Assembly (NCBI RefSeq): GCF_002288525.1
Contig: NZ_CP023067.1
Location: forward strand, 2,170,001 to 2,234,000
DNA: 64,000 nt
Direction of reading: 5' to 3'
Origin: Sinorhizobium sojae CCBAU 05684
GTDB lineage: Bacteria > Pseudomonadota > Alphaproteobacteria > Rhizobiales > Rhizobiaceae
In this document: one piece after another, positions 38,505 through 47,034 of the stretch
Numbering within the stretch: position 1 is the first letter of the stretch
Layout: each line of letters opens with the position of its first letter
Translations under genes and position numbers: made by a program
The notes under the pieces: model-generated
Told to the model about the DNA's origin: nothing
Database searches by the model: none
The model's input: the letters and a program-made list of their open reading frames with translations, nothing else

Positions 38505-39410
38505 ATGAGCGTTCGCCTCTGGGCGCTGTTGATGCTGCTCGGCCTGATCTGGGGCGGCTCGTTCTTTTTCGCCCGCGTGGCTGTCCTCCATGTGCCGCCT
38601 TTCACCCTCGTGCTCGCGCGTGTCGCCCTTGCCGCTCTTGCATTGTATCTCTATATTCGCGGCCGCTACGGCCTCTACCCGGCGCTCGCCGCGCGCTGGC
38701 GCGAATTCCTCGTGATGGGGCTCATCAACAACGCCATCCCGCATGCCTTGATCTTTCTCGGCCAGACGCATATCGGCGCCGGCCTCGCGGCCATCCTCAA
38801 CGCGACGACGCCTGTCTGGACGGTGCTCATCGCCAATATGGCGACTGAAGACGAGAAGCTGAGTGCCGCAAAGATCAATGGCTGCCTGCTCGGCCTTGCC
38901 GGAACGATCGTCCTCATCGGACCGAACGCCCTGTCGGATCTCTTCGGCAGAGCGGGCGACGTTCCCCTCTGGGCGCTGGTCCTGCCGGTTCTGGCGGCGG
39001 TGAGCTACGGCTTTTCCGCCACCTACGGCAAGCGTTTCCGCAATCTGGCGCCGACCGTCACCGCAACGGGACAGTTGACGGCATCCACGATCCTCATGCT
39101 GCCGGTTGCCGCCTTTGCCGACATGCCATGGACCTTGCCGATGCCGTCGGTAACAGCCATCGGAGCAATCCTCGGCCTTGCATTCGTCTCCACAGCCTAT
39201 GCCTATATACTCTTCTTCCGGATCATGGCCGAGGCGGGCGCCACCAATACCTCGCTGGTGACCCTGCTCGTTCCGCCAAGCGCGATCTTGCTCGGTTATC
39301 TTTTCCTTGGAGAAAGGCTGCAGCCGATCGACTTCGCCGGCATGGCCCTGATCGCGGCCGGCCTTGCGGTTCTCGACGGACGCATCCTGAGACCGCGTCG
39401 CCCGGCCTGA
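38505..39410 (+). CDS. EamA/DMT-family transporter
   Basis: 301-residue membrane protein with ten membrane segments in two EamA repeats: LWALLMLLGLIWGGSFFFAR starts the first, and WALVLPVLAAVSYGFSATYG the second. LFFRIMAEAGATNTSLVTLL and LGYLFLGERL are the typical end. Family members move amino acids, nucleobases or metabolites; the substrate is not deducible. GGAAA lies upstream of the ATG at 38505; in-frame ATGs at 38427 and 38475 would add a hydrophilic extension. It stands alone. Confidence 0.88.
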   Translation: MSVRLWALLMLLGLIWGGSFFFARVAVLHVPPFTLVLARVALAALALYLYIRGRYGLYPALAARWREFLVMGLINNAIPHALIFLGQTHIGAGLAAILNATTPVWTVLIANMATEDEKLSAAKINGCLLGLAGTIVLIGPNALSDLFGRAGDVPLWALVLPVLAAVSYGFSATYGKRFRNLAPTVTATGQLTASTILMLPVAAFADMPWTLPMPSVTAIGAILGLAFVSTAYAYILFFRIMAEAGATNTSLVTLLVPPSAILLGYLFLGERLQPIDFAGMALIAAGLAVLDGRILRPRRPA

Positions 39411-39593
39411 TGAGATTCGGAAAACGGCACTCTCCGGCCTGTTCACGCGTCGTTACAGCCGTTCATATTAACTCGCCCGCAGTAATTATGAAAAAAATGT
39501 GGCATTGGAAATTCGCCTGCCGCGCCAATACCTTAAGGCTGTGAATATGCGCGACCGGCACGCCGCTTTTCGCGCTGCAGCACAAGTTTCGCT

Positions 39594-39621
39594 TTGAAGT
39601 GCCGTTCTTTCGCCCTATGTT
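39594..39621 (+). promoter_or_regulatory. Probable sigma-70 promoter of the 25-codon gene
   Basis: TTGAAG (39594-39599) and TATGTT (39616-39621) separated by 16 bases. This fits the Sinorhizobium housekeeping consensus CTTGAC-N17-CTATAT reasonably well and lies about 30 bp upstream of the ATG. Confidence 0.5.
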
Positions 39622-39650
39622 TTACCCGTCAACGCAGGGAGGATCATCCT

Positions 39651-39728
39651 ATGGGACTTACACATTCGTTGAATGTCCTTATGATCAGTGCAGCGTTCGC
39701 ATTCGTGGCCGTTATGCTCTTCATCTGA
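39651..39728 (+). CDS. 25-residue single-span membrane peptide
   Basis: ATG to TGA encodes MGLTHSLNVLMISAAFAFVA followed by VMLFI. That is a nearly complete membrane helix from residue 7 to the end, with no charged residue. Support for a real gene is unusually good for its size: GGGAGGA lies eight bases upstream, a promoter-like pair precedes that, and a hairpin terminator follows at 39850. Codons are not biased as in the neighbours. Function unknown; such peptides often bind larger membrane complexes. Confidence 0.65.
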   Translation: MGLTHSLNVLMISAAFAFVAVMLFI

Positions 39729-39849
39729 TGCAAGGCCGCTGAAAGTCCAAAAGGAAGAGGGACTTAAGTTTCCGGGAAAATAGAGACCGAAGCAAATACT
39801 GGCAGGCAGGCCGCTCCGAGAGCACCCGGCCTGGAGTTGCAACAAGACC

Positions 39850-39903
39850 AAAGCCCATGGACGAGGATGCGTTCATGGGCTTTCGCTTTCTGGGGCTTTT
39901 GTT
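39850..39903 (+). terminator. Terminator hairpin of the small-peptide transcript
   Basis: 10-bp stem AAAGCCCATG (39850-39859) with 39874-39883, 14-base loop, followed by CGCTTTCTGGGGCTTTTGTTTT. The RNA between the peptide stop (39728) and this stem is about 120 nt of untranslated sequence, long enough to be a regulatory 3' region or small RNA. Confidence 0.6.
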
Positions 39904-40017
39904 TTCAGGCGGGCGGCGCCATCGCTACAGCGCCCCGACAGGCCGCACAGCGCTGTAGAACGATGTTGCACCCCTGCCACAGATTCCCGTGGCCCGTACA
40001 ATTCGCAATTGCATGAC

Positions 40018-40045
40018 TTGCCGATCGGCAAATCTGATGTAAGAT
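40018..40045 (+). promoter_or_regulatory. Possible promoter of the 33-codon ORF
   Basis: TTGCCG (40018-40023) and TAAGAT (40040-40045) with 16 bases between. It would start RNA about 30 bases before the ribosome binding site GGAGG at 40070-40074. The match to consensus is moderate. Confidence 0.35.
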
Positions 40046-40081
40046 ACATACGCTCGCAATTTCAATCGAAGGAGGCGTGAA

Positions 40082-40183
40082 ATGGATTCTGTTGTCATGT
40101 TTGTGCGCCTCTCTTGCGGAGCGGCTTTTCTGTCGGTGCATCATAAATCGACCGGAAGCCGATTTGCCTCCAAGGCTTTGTAA
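40082..40183 (+). CDS. Possible 33-residue small protein
   Basis: ATG with AAGGAGG seven bases upstream, a near-perfect ribosome binding site. It reads MDSVVMFVRLSCGAAFLSVH followed by HKSTGSRFASKAL. The first half is mildly hydrophobic, the second basic. No family recognised. The signal and a promoter-like pair upstream are the evidence; length alone proves nothing. It could be a leader peptide of the DUF1127 gene 150 bp downstream. Confidence 0.4.
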   Translation: MDSVVMFVRLSCGAAFLSVHHKSTGSRFASKAL

Positions 40184-40331
40184 TCCCTGGATTTCCGCAA
40201 AGCGGCATCTTTCCCAATTGACCTGACGTGACCGGCTGACGGAGCGATGTCTCGCGACTTCTGCTGCCGCATCCGCGCGTCTTTTACCATCGAGAGGACC
40301 TGGCTGCGATATTGCGCCGGGACGGAAAATC

Positions 40332-40568
40332 ATGCGCGATACACAATCCGCGGTTGCGAATGCCCTGACCGCCACGGTCGACGAACTCTGCCAGCAATTT
40401 GGCGTCTGGAAGACCGCACATGCATTGGCCCGCGCCGCCTGGCGGCGTCGCCAGATGACGAATCAAGTCTCCCACCTGTCAAATCGAATGCGCCGGGACG
40501 TCGGCCTGCCGGAAAACGACGACGCGCCCGGGCAAATCAGATCTTTCCTGTGGGACGTCAGGATTTGA
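40332..40568 (+). CDS. DUF1127 (YjiS-like) small protein
   Basis: 78 residues. The C-terminal half carries the DUF1127 pattern: ALARAAWRRRQMTNQVSHLS followed by NRMRRDVGLPEND, an arginine-rich helix pair ending in a variant of the usual RxLxDIGL. GGACGG is placed upstream of the ATG. Arginine-rich DUF1127 proteins in alphaproteobacteria have been tied to RNA degradation and phosphate or stress responses; whether that holds for this longer form is unknown. Confidence 0.75.
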   Translation: MRDTQSAVANALTATVDELCQQFGVWKTAHALARAAWRRRQMTNQVSHLSNRMRRDVGLPENDDAPGQIRSFLWDVRI

Positions 40569-40570
40569 GG

Positions 40571-40770
40571 CTACAGCGCCTTACGTCCTTATGCATGTCG
40601 CTCAAGACTGTGCAGCGGTTTGGGACAACGACAGGCATAAAAACCAACGGCCTAAAGCGCGTCGCAGGAGTACGCTTGATCGCGACGCGCTTTAGGACGC
40701 GCAAAGGCCGCTGCAAACTCTTTGAACTTACGCATCGTGCTTTCCGAAAATCGGGTCCGATTTCCGGGCC
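40571..40770 (+). repeat. Compound mosaic repeat: two palindromes plus class B module
   Basis: Three blocks: ACAGCGCCTTACGTCCTTATGCAT at the left; a perfect 14-bp hairpin (40652-40665 with 40682-40695, CTAAAGCGCGTCGC); then the left module GACGCGCAAAGGCCGCTGCAAAC joined to a different right module, TTCCGAAAATCGG..CCGATTT. The last part is shared with 43077 (inverted) and 52637. It lies between the DUF1127 gene and metF and probably ends both transcripts. Confidence 0.75.
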
Positions 40771-40857
40771 AGCCAGCCAGCACAGCGATTTGGAGGTCCC
40801 AAATCGTCTTGGCCAATCTCCATAAATCGAGCGTGCAGACTGCCGCTAAACCTCGGT

Positions 40858-41802
40858 TCACCGAGCTCCCGCGGCCGTCTTGATCGACTCGTCGACCGCC
40901 CTTTCCTCGGCCTTCACCGGCGAACGGACATAACCGAGGAGCTCACACACGGCGGCGACGAGGGGCGAGCGGTTCATGGTATAGATATGAAAGTCGCGCA
41001 CGCCGCGCCGGACGAGATCGACGATCTGCTCGGCAGCGATATGGCTCGCCTCCCGGAACCGCTCCGCAGGCTGGTCATCGAGATGCGCAAGGCGCGAGGT
41101 GATCGCATCCGGCACCGTGGAGCCGCAAAGCCCGGCGAATTTCATCACCTGTGAAAGATTGTTGATCGGCAGGATGCCGGGGACGATCGGGACGTCGATG
41201 CCCGCGCGCCGCACCTGATCGAGGTAGCGTTCGAAATGGTCGTTGTCGAAAAAGAATTGCGTGATCGCCCGTGTCGCGCCGTTGTCGACCTTGCGCTTCA
41301 ACATGTCGATGTCAGCCGCAGCGTCGCGGCTTTCCGGGTGTTTTTCCGGATAGGCTGACACCGAAATCTCGAAATCGCCGCGCGCGCGCAGTGCCTTGAC
41401 GAGCGCCGCAGCGTTCTCGTATCCGCCCGGAAACGGCTGGTAGGCGCTGCCGACGCCTCCCTGCGGGTCACCCCTCAACGCCACGAAATGGTGGACACCG
41501 CAGGCCAAAAACTCTTCCACGACCGCGTCGACCTCGGACCGTGGCGCGCCGACACAGGTCATATGTGCGGCCGTGTTCCGGAAACCCATCTCTCCGATCA
41601 TGCGCCTGACCGTCGTCAGCGAGCGGGCCTTGGTCGAGCCGCCGGCGCCGTAGGTTACGGTCTGGAAGGCCGGGGCGAAGGACGCTAGATCCGCCACCGT
41701 CTGGAAGAGTTGCGTTTCCATTTCCTCGTTCTTCGGCGGGAAATATTCGAACGAGAGCCTGATATTGCCGCGCTCGCTCGGATGTAGCGACGTTCTTTCC
41801 AT
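40858..41802 (-). CDS. metF: 5,10-methylenetetrahydrofolate reductase MetF
   Basis: 314-residue FAD enzyme that makes 5-methyl-THF for methionine synthesis. Visible family features: SFEYFPPKNEEME near the start (catalytic Glu), TYGAGGS, HMTCVGAPRSEVD, FVALRGDPQGG, FEISVSAYPEKHPESRD, ITQFFFDNDHF and VPGILPI. The ATG at 41802 has GGGGAG upstream and is preferred to a TTG two codons earlier. It starts two bases after the stop of the SahR-like regulator gene, so both are on one transcript and under the same operator. Confidence 0.96.
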   Translation of the reverse strand: MERTSLHPSERGNIRLSFEYFPPKNEEMETQLFQTVADLASFAPAFQTVTYGAGGSTKARSLTTVRRMIGEMGFRNTAAHMTCVGAPRSEVDAVVEEFLACGVHHFVALRGDPQGGVGSAYQPFPGGYENAAALVKALRARGDFEISVSAYPEKHPESRDAAADIDMLKRKVDNGATRAITQFFFDNDHFERYLDQVRRAGIDVPIVPGILPINNLSQVMKFAGLCGSTVPDAITSRLAHLDDQPAERFREASHIAAEQIVDLVRRGVRDFHIYTMNRSPLVAAVCELLGYVRSPVKAEERAVDESIKTAAGAR

Positions 41803-41804
41803 GC

Positions 41805-42827
41805 TCAAACTCCCCCCGCCTGGAGACGCTGGCGCGGCATATCCGCGATGTTGCTGGCGACGCGCTGGTCGCGGGCCAGCCAGATGGTGACCGTCAGTTT
41901 CCCCTCATCGGCATCCTCGGGCGCAAGGTCGGTCGTCTTCTCGGGCGCGAGACCGGCCCGCTGCAGCCACTCGGCCATCGTCTGTTGTGAAAAGCCGAGG
42001 CGGGCATGCGCATGCTCGTCGCGCAGATATTCGAGCCCATGCGGGGCAAAATCGATGATGACGAGCCGGCCGCCGGGCATGAGCATGCGCGCGGCCTCCG
42101 CGATCGCCGCCTCCGGCTCCGCCAGGTAATGCAGCACCTGGTGGATCGTCACGAGATCGAAGGTTTGATCGTCGAGCGGCAGATTGAAGATGTCGCCATG
42201 GCGGATCGACGCCTTGGTGATGCCGGCCTTGTCGAGGTTGGAGCGGGCCACCGCCAGCATGTCGCGGCTGGCATCGACGCCGATGCCGCGCCGGTAGATG
42301 CCTTCGAAGAGCTGCAGGATACGGCCGGTGCCGGTGCCGAGATCGAGCAGGCTGTCGACGGGTTCGTCGCCGACCATCGCCTTCAGCGCCGCCTCGACGT
42401 CGCCTTCGCTCACATGCAGGCGCCTCAATTCGTCCCATTCGGCGGCATTGCGGCTGAAATAGGCCTGCGCCTTTTCCGCACGCGCCTTCTTCAATGCCAC
42501 AAGCCGCATCGCATCGCGCGCGAGAACGGCATCGTCGGCAGCGGCCGCCGCTAAGAGCTCGCGCACCAGCGCCACGCGGCCACCTTCCTGGCGCAACCGG
42601 AAATAGGCCCAGGCGCCTTCCTGATAGCGATCGATCAGGGCGACTTCGCCCAGGAGCTTCAGGTGCCTCGAAATGCGGGGCTGCGACTGGCCGAGAATTT
42701 CGGTCAAGTCGGTTACGGTGAGATCGCTGGCGGCAAGCAGCGCCAACAGGCGCATGCGCGTCGGTTCCCCCGCCGCCTTCAAGACGTCGACCAGTGCATC
42801 CAAGCCAAGTGTGTCACGATCAGCCAT
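41805..42827 (-). CDS. SahR-like regulator: ArsR-type HTH fused to a SAM-methyltransferase-fold sensor domain
   Basis: 340 residues. N-terminal winged helix (residues about 5-85; DLTVTDLTEILGQSQPRISR is the recognition region), then a class I methyltransferase fold with the SAM-site motif LLDLGTGTGRILQL, GIGVDASRDMLAVA and MLMPGGRLVIIDFAP. Proteins with this layout (SahR) sense S-adenosylhomocysteine and repress methionine-cycle genes in Proteobacteria. The metF partner fits. GGGGA lies upstream of the ATG at 42827; ATGs at 42839 and 42845 are in frame but sit at or in the operator. Confidence 0.85.
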   Translation of the reverse strand: MADRDTLGLDALVDVLKAAGEPTRMRLLALLAASDLTVTDLTEILGQSQPRISRHLKLLGEVALIDRYQEGAWAYFRLRQEGGRVALVRELLAAAAADDAVLARDAMRLVALKKARAEKAQAYFSRNAAEWDELRRLHVSEGDVEAALKAMVGDEPVDSLLDLGTGTGRILQLFEGIYRRGIGVDASRDMLAVARSNLDKAGITKASIRHGDIFNLPLDDQTFDLVTIHQVLHYLAEPEAAIAEAARMLMPGGRLVIIDFAPHGLEYLRDEHAHARLGFSQQTMAEWLQRAGLAPEKTTDLAPEDADEGKLTVTIWLARDQRVASNIADMPRQRLQAGGV

Positions 42828-42842
42828 CGCATTCCCCATCAA

Positions 42843-42864
42843 CACATAAAGATATCTTTATGTG
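42843..42864 (-). promoter_or_regulatory. Operator: perfect 22-bp palindrome at the SahR-like promoter
   Basis: Perfect dyad with core AAAGATATCTTT flanked by CACAT and ATGTG. It overlaps the -10 element of a possible promoter on the minus strand (TTGCGC at 42883-42878, 16 bases, ATAAAG at 42861-42856). It lies 16 bp upstream of the chosen start. The core resembles the ATAAAGATATC-type motif of SahR regulons as I recall it. Binding by the regulator would repress its own gene and metF. Confidence 0.75.
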
Positions 42865-43076
42865 AATTGCAGATGGTGCGCAAGCGAATTTGCGCAGGAA
42901 GGCAAAGGGACGTCGTTGGAAAGTCAGGCCGACAGTCGACCTTCCCCCGCGCTCGTCACGGAAATCCGCCACGGCGCATCCGCGCCGTCAATGCTGCCGG
43001 CTCGCGGCACTCGACTCGGCACCTCGTTCCTGTGCTTGTCATTTGGAATCCGGCGCACAAGTCCTATCGCATCGGC

Positions 43077-43163
43077 CTTGAAAATCGGACCCGATTTTCG
43101 GAAGCACGAGGCAGCTTCAAATGCTTACTGCGTGCTGTCTGCGTCCTGAAGGACGCACGCGCC
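43077..43163 (-). repeat. Mosaic palindromic repeat, class B, inverted copy
   Basis: Reading the minus strand: GGACGCAGACAGCACGCAGTAA, TTTGAAGCTGCCTCGTGCTTCC, then GAAAATCGG-GT-CCGATTTTC (9-bp hairpin). The order and orientation are the reverse of the copy at 40696. Confidence 0.7.
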
Positions 43164-43318
43164 GTAGGGCGGAGAAACGGACGTGCCGTTCGGCGCCGTC
43201 CCCATTCTCCGAGCCATCACAATAATGGAACCTACCCTCTGGCCCAAGCGACCGCGCCGCCTCGCGAACGAAGCGGCCGGTATGTGGGTTCCGGCACCGG
43301 ACATCCCGGGCCGACGCC

Positions 43319-44968
43319 CTACCGCGTCAGGCGCTTATAGGTCACCCGTGTCGGGTTGACCGAATCGGGGCCGAGGCGGCGGATCTTGTCCTTCTCATAG
43401 TCCTCGAAGTTACCCTCGAACCACTCGACATGGCTGTCTCCCTCGAAGGCGAGGATGTGGGTCGCGAGGCGATCGAGGAACATACGGTCGTGGCTGATGA
43501 TCACCGCGCAGCCGGCGAAGTTCTCGAGCGCATCCTCGAGCGCGGCCAGCGTCTCGGTGTCGAGATCGTTGGTCGGTTCGTCGAGCAGGATGACATTGCC
43601 GCCGGATTTCAGCATCTTGGCGAGGTGCACCCGGTTGCGCTGGCCGCCGGAAAGTGTGCCGAGCTTCTGCTGCTGGTCGCCGCCCTTGAAGTTGAAGGAC
43701 GAGCAATAGGCGCGCGAATTGACCTCGTGCTTGCCAAGCTTGATGACGTCGTTGCCGCCGGAGATCTCTTCCCAGACGGTCTTGTTCGGGTCGAGCGCAT
43801 CGCGGCTCTGGTCGACATAGGCGAGTTGCACGCTGTCGCCGATGCGGAAGGAGCCGTCATCCGGCTGTTCCTGGCCGGTGATCATCCGGAAGAGCGTCGT
43901 CTTGCCGGCGCCGTTCGGGCCGATGACGCCGACGATGCCGCCCGGCGGCAACTTGAAGCTCAGCCCATCGATCAGCAGTTGGTCGCCATAGCCCTTGGAA
44001 AGATTGTCCGCTTCGATGACCACCTGGCCGAGCCGCTCTCCGACCGGAATGATGATCTGCGCGTCGCCCGGGCGCCGATCGGCGGCCGCCTTGACCAGCT
44101 CGTCATAGGCGCGGATGCGTGCCTTGGACTTTGCCTGCCGGGCCTTCGGGCTCGAGGCGATCCACTCCTGCTCGCGGCTGATCGCCTTCTGTCGGGTAGC
44201 CTCCTCGCGCCCCTCCTGCGACATGCGCTTGCCCTTGGCTTCGAGATAGGCGGAATAGTTGCCCTCATAGGGAATGCCGCGACCGCGATCGAGCTCGAGG
44301 ATCCAGCCGGTGACGTTGTCGAGGAAGTAGCGGTCGTGCGTGATCATCAGCACGGCACCCGGATATTCACGCAGGTGCTTTTCGAGCCAGGCGATCGTCT
44401 CGGCGTCGAGATGGTTGGTCGGTTCGTCGAGCAGCAGCAGGTCCGGTTGCGAGAGCAGCAGCTTGCAGAGCGCGACGCGGCGCTTCTCACCGCCCGAGAG
44501 GTTGTTGACGTCGGCGTCGCTCGGCGGGCAGCGCAGCGCATCCATCGCCATTTCCACCTGGCTGTCGAGATCCCAGAGGTTCTGGCTGTCGATGATGTCC
44601 TGGAGCTTCGCCCCCTCTTCCGCCGTCTCGTCGGAATAGTTCATCATCAGCTCATTATAGCGGTCGAGGATCGCCTTCTTGGCTGCAACGCCTTCCATGA
44701 CGTTCTCGACCACGGTCTTTGCGGGGTTGAGCTGCGGCTCCTGCGGCAGATAGCCGACGGTGGCGCCTTCCGCGACCCAGGCCTCGCCGGTATATTCATG
44801 GTCGAGACCGGCCATGATCCTGAGAACGGTCGACTTACCCGCCCCATTCGGGCCGAGGATGCCGATCTTGGCATCCGGGTAGAAGGACAGATGGATGTTC
44901 TCCAGGACCTTCTTGTTGCCGTAGGCCTTGTTGAGCCCGGCCATGTGATAGATGAATTGACGTGCCAT
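43319..44968 (-). CDS. ettA: Energy-dependent translational throttle protein EttA (ABC-F ATPase)
   Basis: 549 residues, two ABC ATPase cassettes and no membrane segments. Walker [10 protein letters not shown] at 39-47 and again near residue 350, signature [11 protein letters not shown] and [11 protein letters not shown], Walker [15 protein letters not shown] and [14 protein letters not shown]. Between them lies the ABC-F linker ([20 protein letters not shown]). EttA binds the ribosomal E site and gates the first peptide bond according to ATP/ADP ratio. No operon partner is obvious. Confidence 0.95.
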   Translation of the reverse strand: MARQFIYHMAGLNKAYGNKKVLENIHLSFYPDAKIGILGPNGAGKSTVLRIMAGLDHEYTGEAWVAEGATVGYLPQEPQLNPAKTVVENVMEGVAAKKAILDRYNELMMNYSDETAEEGAKLQDIIDSQNLWDLDSQVEMAMDALRCPPSDADVNNLSGGEKRRVALCKLLLSQPDLLLLDEPTNHLDAETIAWLEKHLREYPGAVLMITHDRYFLDNVTGWILELDRGRGIPYEGNYSAYLEAKGKRMSQEGREEATRQKAISREQEWIASSPKARQAKSKARIRAYDELVKAAADRRPGDAQIIIPVGERLGQVVIEADNLSKGYGDQLLIDGLSFKLPPGGIVGVIGPNGAGKTTLFRMITGQEQPDDGSFRIGDSVQLAYVDQSRDALDPNKTVWEEISGGNDVIKLGKHEVNSRAYCSSFNFKGGDQQQKLGTLSGGQRNRVHLAKMLKSGGNVILLDEPTNDLDTETLAALEDALENFAGCAVIISHDRMFLDRLATHILAFEGDSHVEWFEGNFEDYEKDKIRRLGPDSVNPTRVTYKRLTR

Positions 44969-45086
44969 AAAGCATGCTCCGCATCGGAAGGGGAATTTTG
45001 CCCGCTATGTAGGCGAAATATGGTGGCGGGGCAATCCGCCAAAGGCTTTGCCCACGCCGATCCCCGCTCGCGGAGTGTCGTTCGGA

Positions 45087-45860
45087 TCAGGCTCGCCCGG
45101 CGGCGTCCACGATCCCCTTCGCGCATTTGAACTCGGTTGTTCCGGCCGCCTGGATCAGGCCCTGGAGATCCGCCTTGCCCGAAAGATCGCCGGTAAGCCC
45201 GACGGTGAGGCCCGTGATCACGCTGCGTCCGGCAACCGTCTGGCAGCGCATCCGCACCCGCTCTCCCGCACCCGCTCCGAAGCTCCTGTCGAATGCCGCC
45301 TTGATCTCGGCTTCGCCGACCTCGGAGCCGATCCTGTCGGCAAAGAGGGCTCGCACGGCGGAATCGTTCAACTGGTCGAGCAGGCGAAGCTGCAACGCGA
45401 AATAATCCTCGGCATTCGCCGCCTGGCAGGTGCCGCTGCGCAACCATTGATGCCGGTCGAGGCCGGATTTCACGCCCGGCATGGCGACGAGCAGGCGCGC
45501 GGCAGTCTCGTCCGCTATGGCGAGTTTCGGCAGGTCGAGCCAATCGCCCTTGCGATCGCGGGTCTTCAGCTCTGCCTCGACGCCGCAATAGCTTTTCCTG
45601 AGCGGCCAGAGACCGTGCAGCGAGAAATGCGTCGCATCGAACCGCTCGGCCGCCTGGTCCACGCACTCCTTGCGCGTCGGTCGCGTCTCGCAGAAACCCG
45701 GCTGCCAGCTGACCGCCAGGACATATTGCGTCCGGCCAGCCTCCGCCGCCACGCCGCCCTCCGGCGCTGCTTCTTCCTGCGCCGCCACCGGGGACATAAG
45801 TCCCAGGCCCAGTACAAGCGCGGCAACCCGCGCTACTCTCACCATTTCCCGCACTGCCAT
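45087..45860 (-). CDS. Periplasmic RNase T2-family protein with altered CAS II motif
   Basis: 257 residues. Signal peptide cleaved near VAAQ (residue 28), then an RNase I/T2 domain. CAS I is intact (HFSLHGLWP, His82). CAS II, usually HEWxKHGTC, reads HQWLRSGTC at 137-145: the first His is kept, but Glu, Lys and the second His are replaced by Gln138, Arg141 and Ser142. The second His is one of the two acid-base catalysts in fungal T2 enzymes, so activity may be weak or lost. Cysteines are conserved. GGAGG precedes the ATG at 45860. Confidence 0.88.
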   Translation of the reverse strand: MAVREMVRVARVAALVLGLGLMSPVAAQEEAAPEGGVAAEAGRTQYVLAVSWQPGFCETRPTRKECVDQAAERFDATHFSLHGLWPLRKSYCGVEAELKTRDRKGDWLDLPKLAIADETAARLLVAMPGVKSGLDRHQWLRSGTCQAANAEDYFALQLRLLDQLNDSAVRALFADRIGSEVGEAEIKAAFDRSFGAGAGERVRMRCQTVAGRSVITGLTVGLTGDLSGKADLQGLIQAAGTTEFKCAKGIVDAAGRA

Positions 45861-46083
45861 AATGGCCTCCGTTGAAAACAAAACAAGAACAAATGAACAA
45901 CAAAAGCGGGAATATTGCAACCCCTGCTGAACACCTTCGGAATTCTCCTGATCTCATGCGCAACGAGCAACAAGCGGCGATTGCCTTTGCCGGCCAAATC
46001 GATTTGATATCTCGGCGCGGATTTCGCGCTCTGTCCGTTCGGAGGCGGTGTTGCGGGCTTTGAGGAATTGTTCGGGGGATCGC

Positions 46084-47034
46084 ATGTTCGGGCAGATAGA
46101 TACGCATCAAAGCCCGACGGGCGCATTGCTCGCCTGGCGCCACTGGCCTGCCCTCAAACCGACCGCCATTCTGCTCGTCAGCCATGGTCTCGCCGAACAT
46201 GCGCAACGCTACGCACGTTTTGCCGAGGCCATGGCCGCCCACGGCTTCCATGTCTACGCCCACGACCATCGCGGACACGGCCACACCCGCGCACCTGACG
46301 CGCCGCTGGCGACATTTGCAGCAAAGGGGGGCGCCGAAATGGTCATTGCCGACTTGCGCGCCGTCCGCGAGATGGCCGTCGCCCGTCATCCCGGCCTGCC
46401 GGTCATCCTCTTCGGCCACTCCATGGGCGGTCTAATCGCCCTCAATGCAGCCGAAACGGATCCTCGATCCTATGACGCGCTCGCCGTCTGGAACTCCAAT
46501 TTCCGGCCGGGCCCTGCCGGCCGCGCGGCCCAGGCGATCCTCAGGATCGAGAGAATGCTGAAGGGTTCGGACGTACCGAGCCTCTTCCTTTCGCGTCTCA
46601 CCTTCGGCGCCTGGGCTCAGGCCATCCCGAATCGGAAGACTGCTTTCGATTGGCTGTCGCGGGACGAAGAAGAGGTCGCGAAATATATCGCCGATCCGCT
46701 TTGCGGCTTCGATCCCACCGTGTCGCTGTGGATCGACGTCTTCAAACTCGTCTACGCCGGAGCGCGCGCCGACCGGTTGGCGCAACTGTCCGCGCACCTT
46801 CCCGTTCACCTCGTCGGCGGCACCGCGGATCCTTCGACCGATGGCGGCGCGGCAATTTGCTGGCTTGGCGATCGCATGAAGGCGCGCGGCATGACGGACG
46901 TCACGGTCGTTATCCACCAGGGCATGCGCCACGAGACGCTCAACGAGATCGGCCGCGAAAAGGCGACGCAAGACTTTGCCGCCTGGTGCCAAAAAGCGGT
47001 GGGCGCGAATCCCCCGATAGGCGCACGATCATGA
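46084..47034 (+). CDS. Alpha/beta hydrolase, monoacylglycerol lipase-like
   Basis: 316 residues, serine hydrolase fold. VSHGLAEHAQRYARFAEAMA (oxyanion loop HG), FHVYAHDHRGHGHT, nucleophile elbow GHSMGG near residue 117, acid in LVGGTADPSTDGG and the last His in HQGMRHETLNE. This matches the monoglyceride lipase / lysophospholipase L2 group. No signal peptide, so cytoplasmic. GGGGGA lies upstream of the ATG at 46084. The stop overlaps the start of the EamA gene (ATGA). Confidence 0.92.
   Translation: MFGQIDTHQSPTGALLAWRHWPALKPTAILLVSHGLAEHAQRYARFAEAMAAHGFHVYAHDHRGHGHTRAPDAPLATFAAKGGAEMVIADLRAVREMAVARHPGLPVILFGHSMGGLIALNAAETDPRSYDALAVWNSNFRPGPAGRAAQAILRIERMLKGSDVPSLFLSRLTFGAWAQAIPNRKTAFDWLSRDEEEVAKYIADPLCGFDPTVSLWIDVFKLVYAGARADRLAQLSAHLPVHLVGGTADPSTDGGAAICWLGDRMKARGMTDVTVVIHQGMRHETLNEIGREKATQDFAAWCQKAVGANPPIGARS

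Larger units (their letters stand above)
42828..43318. other. 491-bp intergenic region between ettA and the SahR-like gene
   Basis: Holds the operator and promoter of the regulator at its left end and an inverted class B mosaic repeat in the middle. The remaining 150 bp next to ettA show no coding signal. Open frames here carry no ribosome binding site. Confidence 0.6.

Noticed and set aside
39905..40375. 156-codon minus-strand open frame
   Set aside because: No ribosome binding site, no recognisable family, mixed composition, and it overlaps two better-supported plus-strand genes.
42866..43318. Possible SAM or SAH riboswitch upstream of metF and its regulator
   Set aside because: The leader of the regulator is short, the region contains only a mosaic repeat, and I see no pattern of a known SAM/SAH riboswitch. 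The palindrome explains control better.
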